In this document: positions 5,314 to 6,142 of the stretch, one piece after another
Layout: each line of letters opens with the position of its first letter
Numbering within the stretch: the first letter of the stretch is position 1
Origin: Pseudomonadota bacterium
GTDB lineage: Bacteria > Desulfobacterota > Desulfovibrionia > Desulfovibrionales > Desulfovibrionaceae
Length of the DNA stretch: 6,142 bases
Reading direction: 5' to 3'
Assembly (NCBI GenBank): GCA_023390395.1
Contig: JAEWCY010000044.1
Span: forward strand, 1 to 6,142
Program-made: the position numbers and the translations under genes
Notes under the pieces: model-generated
What the model was told of the DNA's origin: nothing
Databases searched by the model: none
What the model saw: the letters and a program-made list of their open reading frames with translations, nothing else

Positions 5314-5652
5314 GTGCCGAACTCGTCCAACAGGGACGAGACGATCTTTTCCTTGCAAGCGACTTCCATGAGGGAGCTCTCGAAGCCCCTGATCGCAGGA
5401 GGCAACGTACAGAGCTTCCTTCCCGTCGCGGCCGTGTACGGTCCAAACGCCGGAGGCAAATCCAATCTGCTCGATGCCCTCATGTATGTCTGCGGTGCGG
5501 TCGCGCGGCCGATCATCATTCTAAAACGTGGCGACAATCCAGCCGATTCCATGCCGAGGATCCGGCGATGTGCGCCCTTTGCGTTCGATGAGGCTTCGAC
5601 GGGGGAACCCTCGCGTTTCGAGGTGGACTTCCGAACTAGCGAGCACGAGTAG
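5314..5652 (+). pseudogene. N-terminal remnant of an AAA/OLD-like ATPase
   Basis: The frame encodes 112 residues resembling the start of AAA_15-type ATP-binding proteins (RloA/OLD-like, normally around 400 residues): RDETIFSLQATS (7-18), then LPVAAVYGPNAGGKSNLLDAL (36-56) with Walker A GPNAGGKS at 43-50, then EPSRFEVDFRTSEHE before a TAG stop. Walker B, signature and later motifs are missing. The usual first strand (a V-x-N-[FY]-x-S-F block before RDE) is damaged: only VPNSSN is left. The only start near the conserved part is a GTG at 5314 with no ribosome-binding site. I therefore call it truncated at both ends. Intact relatives often act in anti-phage or toxin-antitoxin pairs, which fits the neighbours; a functional short protein is unlikely. 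Confidence 0.7.
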
Positions 5653-5790
5653 GATGCTGCCGTAACTCGCTCATTTTTGTGCAGGAGCAGAACCCATCTC
5701 AGGGCTCTTCAGGTACTTCGTCGTTTGCGGTCACGAATCATCAACCCGTCCGCGACATCACCCACATCGGCTTCAGCTCGAATGCCCACG

Positions 5791-6142
5791 TTATGGCAAA
5801 AGCCCAATCTCCCACGTTCCCGCCCTTGAGCTTCCCTTCCGCTTAAGTGCGCCTGCTTTCTTCAGCTCTGAAATGTCGCGCTCGATGGAGCGCTTCGAAT
5901 AGCCGGTCTTCTCGATGAGCCGGGGAATGGTTATGCTGACATCCTCCATGATGAAGCCAAGGATCCGCTCTTTGCGAATGTCTTTGTCGGACTTCTGAAC
6001 GGCGTAGGGGACAATAGCATCGCGTATAACCTTGAGCATGAAGGCGACGAACGCTTCGCAGCTTCCTGTCGCATTGGAGGCCGCAATCGAGGCGTAATAT
6101 TCTTGTTGGCGCTGCTGGATGACGCTTTCGATGGGCAGCCAT
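5791..6142 (-). CDS. Fic family protein, C-terminal part (5' end beyond window)
   Basis: An open minus frame enters from the right edge and ends at TAA 5791-5793, giving 116 residues. The first visible residues, WLPIESVIQQRQQEYYASI, followed by SNATGSCEAFVAFMLKVI, match the stretch after the catalytic loop of Fic (AMP-transferase fold) proteins: LPIES, a tyrosine pair and FxxFML. The last 60 residues form a winged helix (ITIPRLIEKTGYSKRSIERDISELKKAGAL, then a wing ending in GTWEIGLL), the usual C-terminal partner of stand-alone Fic proteins. The HPFx[DE]GNGR motif would be off-window to the right, so activity cannot be judged. An ATG inside the frame at 6039 would give an 82-residue protein, but coding similarity continues upstream of it, so it is not the start. 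Fic enzymes modify proteins, commonly by AMP transfer; the target here is unknown. Confidence 0.8.
   Translation of the reverse strand, partial: WLPIESVIQQRQQEYYASIAASNATGSCEAFVAFMLKVIRDAIVPYAVQKSDKDIRKERILGFIMEDVSITIPRLIEKTGYSKRSIERDISELKKAGALKRKGSSRAGTWEIGLLP

Noticed and set aside
5639..5678. GCGAG/CTCGC inverted repeat followed by ATTTTT as a terminator
   Set aside because: Only 5 bp with a 22-base loop, and the T-run does not directly follow the stem.

Overview
The window looks like chromosomal DNA of a high-GC anaerobe. An Eggerthellaceae-type actinobacterium (Eggerthella/Gordonibacter-like) is my best guess, inferred from a Tat-exported ferredoxin / aldehyde ferredoxin oxidoreductase / cytochrome b operon with GC-rich codon use. 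No 16S or other taxonomic marker is present, so this remains an inference. Base composition changes sharply along the window: 45 of 60 bases are G/C in 301-360 (oxidoreductase gene), against 28 of 60 in 4141-4200 (reverse transcriptase gene).

Region 1 (1-2970, minus strand) is a tight redox operon. A membrane cytochrome b (2825-1968) overlaps by ATGA a Tat-signal ferredoxin with four [4Fe-4S] clusters (1971-1177). Ten bases further on begins a tungsten/molybdenum aldehyde ferredoxin oxidoreductase (1166 to beyond the left edge). The set resembles the ydhV/ydhX/ydhU modules: catalytic subunit, electron-transfer subunit and quinone-side membrane anchor. A candidate promoter lies at 2931-2960.

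Region 2 (2971-3283) is a gene-free divergent intergenic stretch with several short repeats and palindromes.

Region 3 (about 3284-4984, plus strand) is the highlight. A complete 460-residue reverse transcriptase (3602-4984) carries the catalytic motifs GDF, PQG and YSDD and a long, very basic C-terminus, and looks most like the antiviral DRT2 (UG2) family. The roughly 300 bases before it encode no protein but are densely packed with RNA helices: a 13-position near-palindromic hairpin, a long-range closing stem flanked by directly abutting hairpins, and a 3' pseudoknot built from a perfect 9-bp stem and a 13-bp stem that ends 13 bases before the ATG. This is the arrangement expected of the DRT2 template ncRNA. 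A stop-free frame crosses 3308-3466, which fits the 'never-ending ORF' (neo) logic of that system but is not proof of it.

Region 4 (4985-6142) looks like a decaying accessory region. A gene-free stretch is followed by the N-terminal remnant of an AAA/OLD-like ATPase with an intact Walker A (5314-5652), and then, on the minus strand, the C-terminal winged-helix end of a Fic-family protein that runs off the right edge. The right half therefore looks like a small defence/mobile cargo region beside a core metabolic operon.
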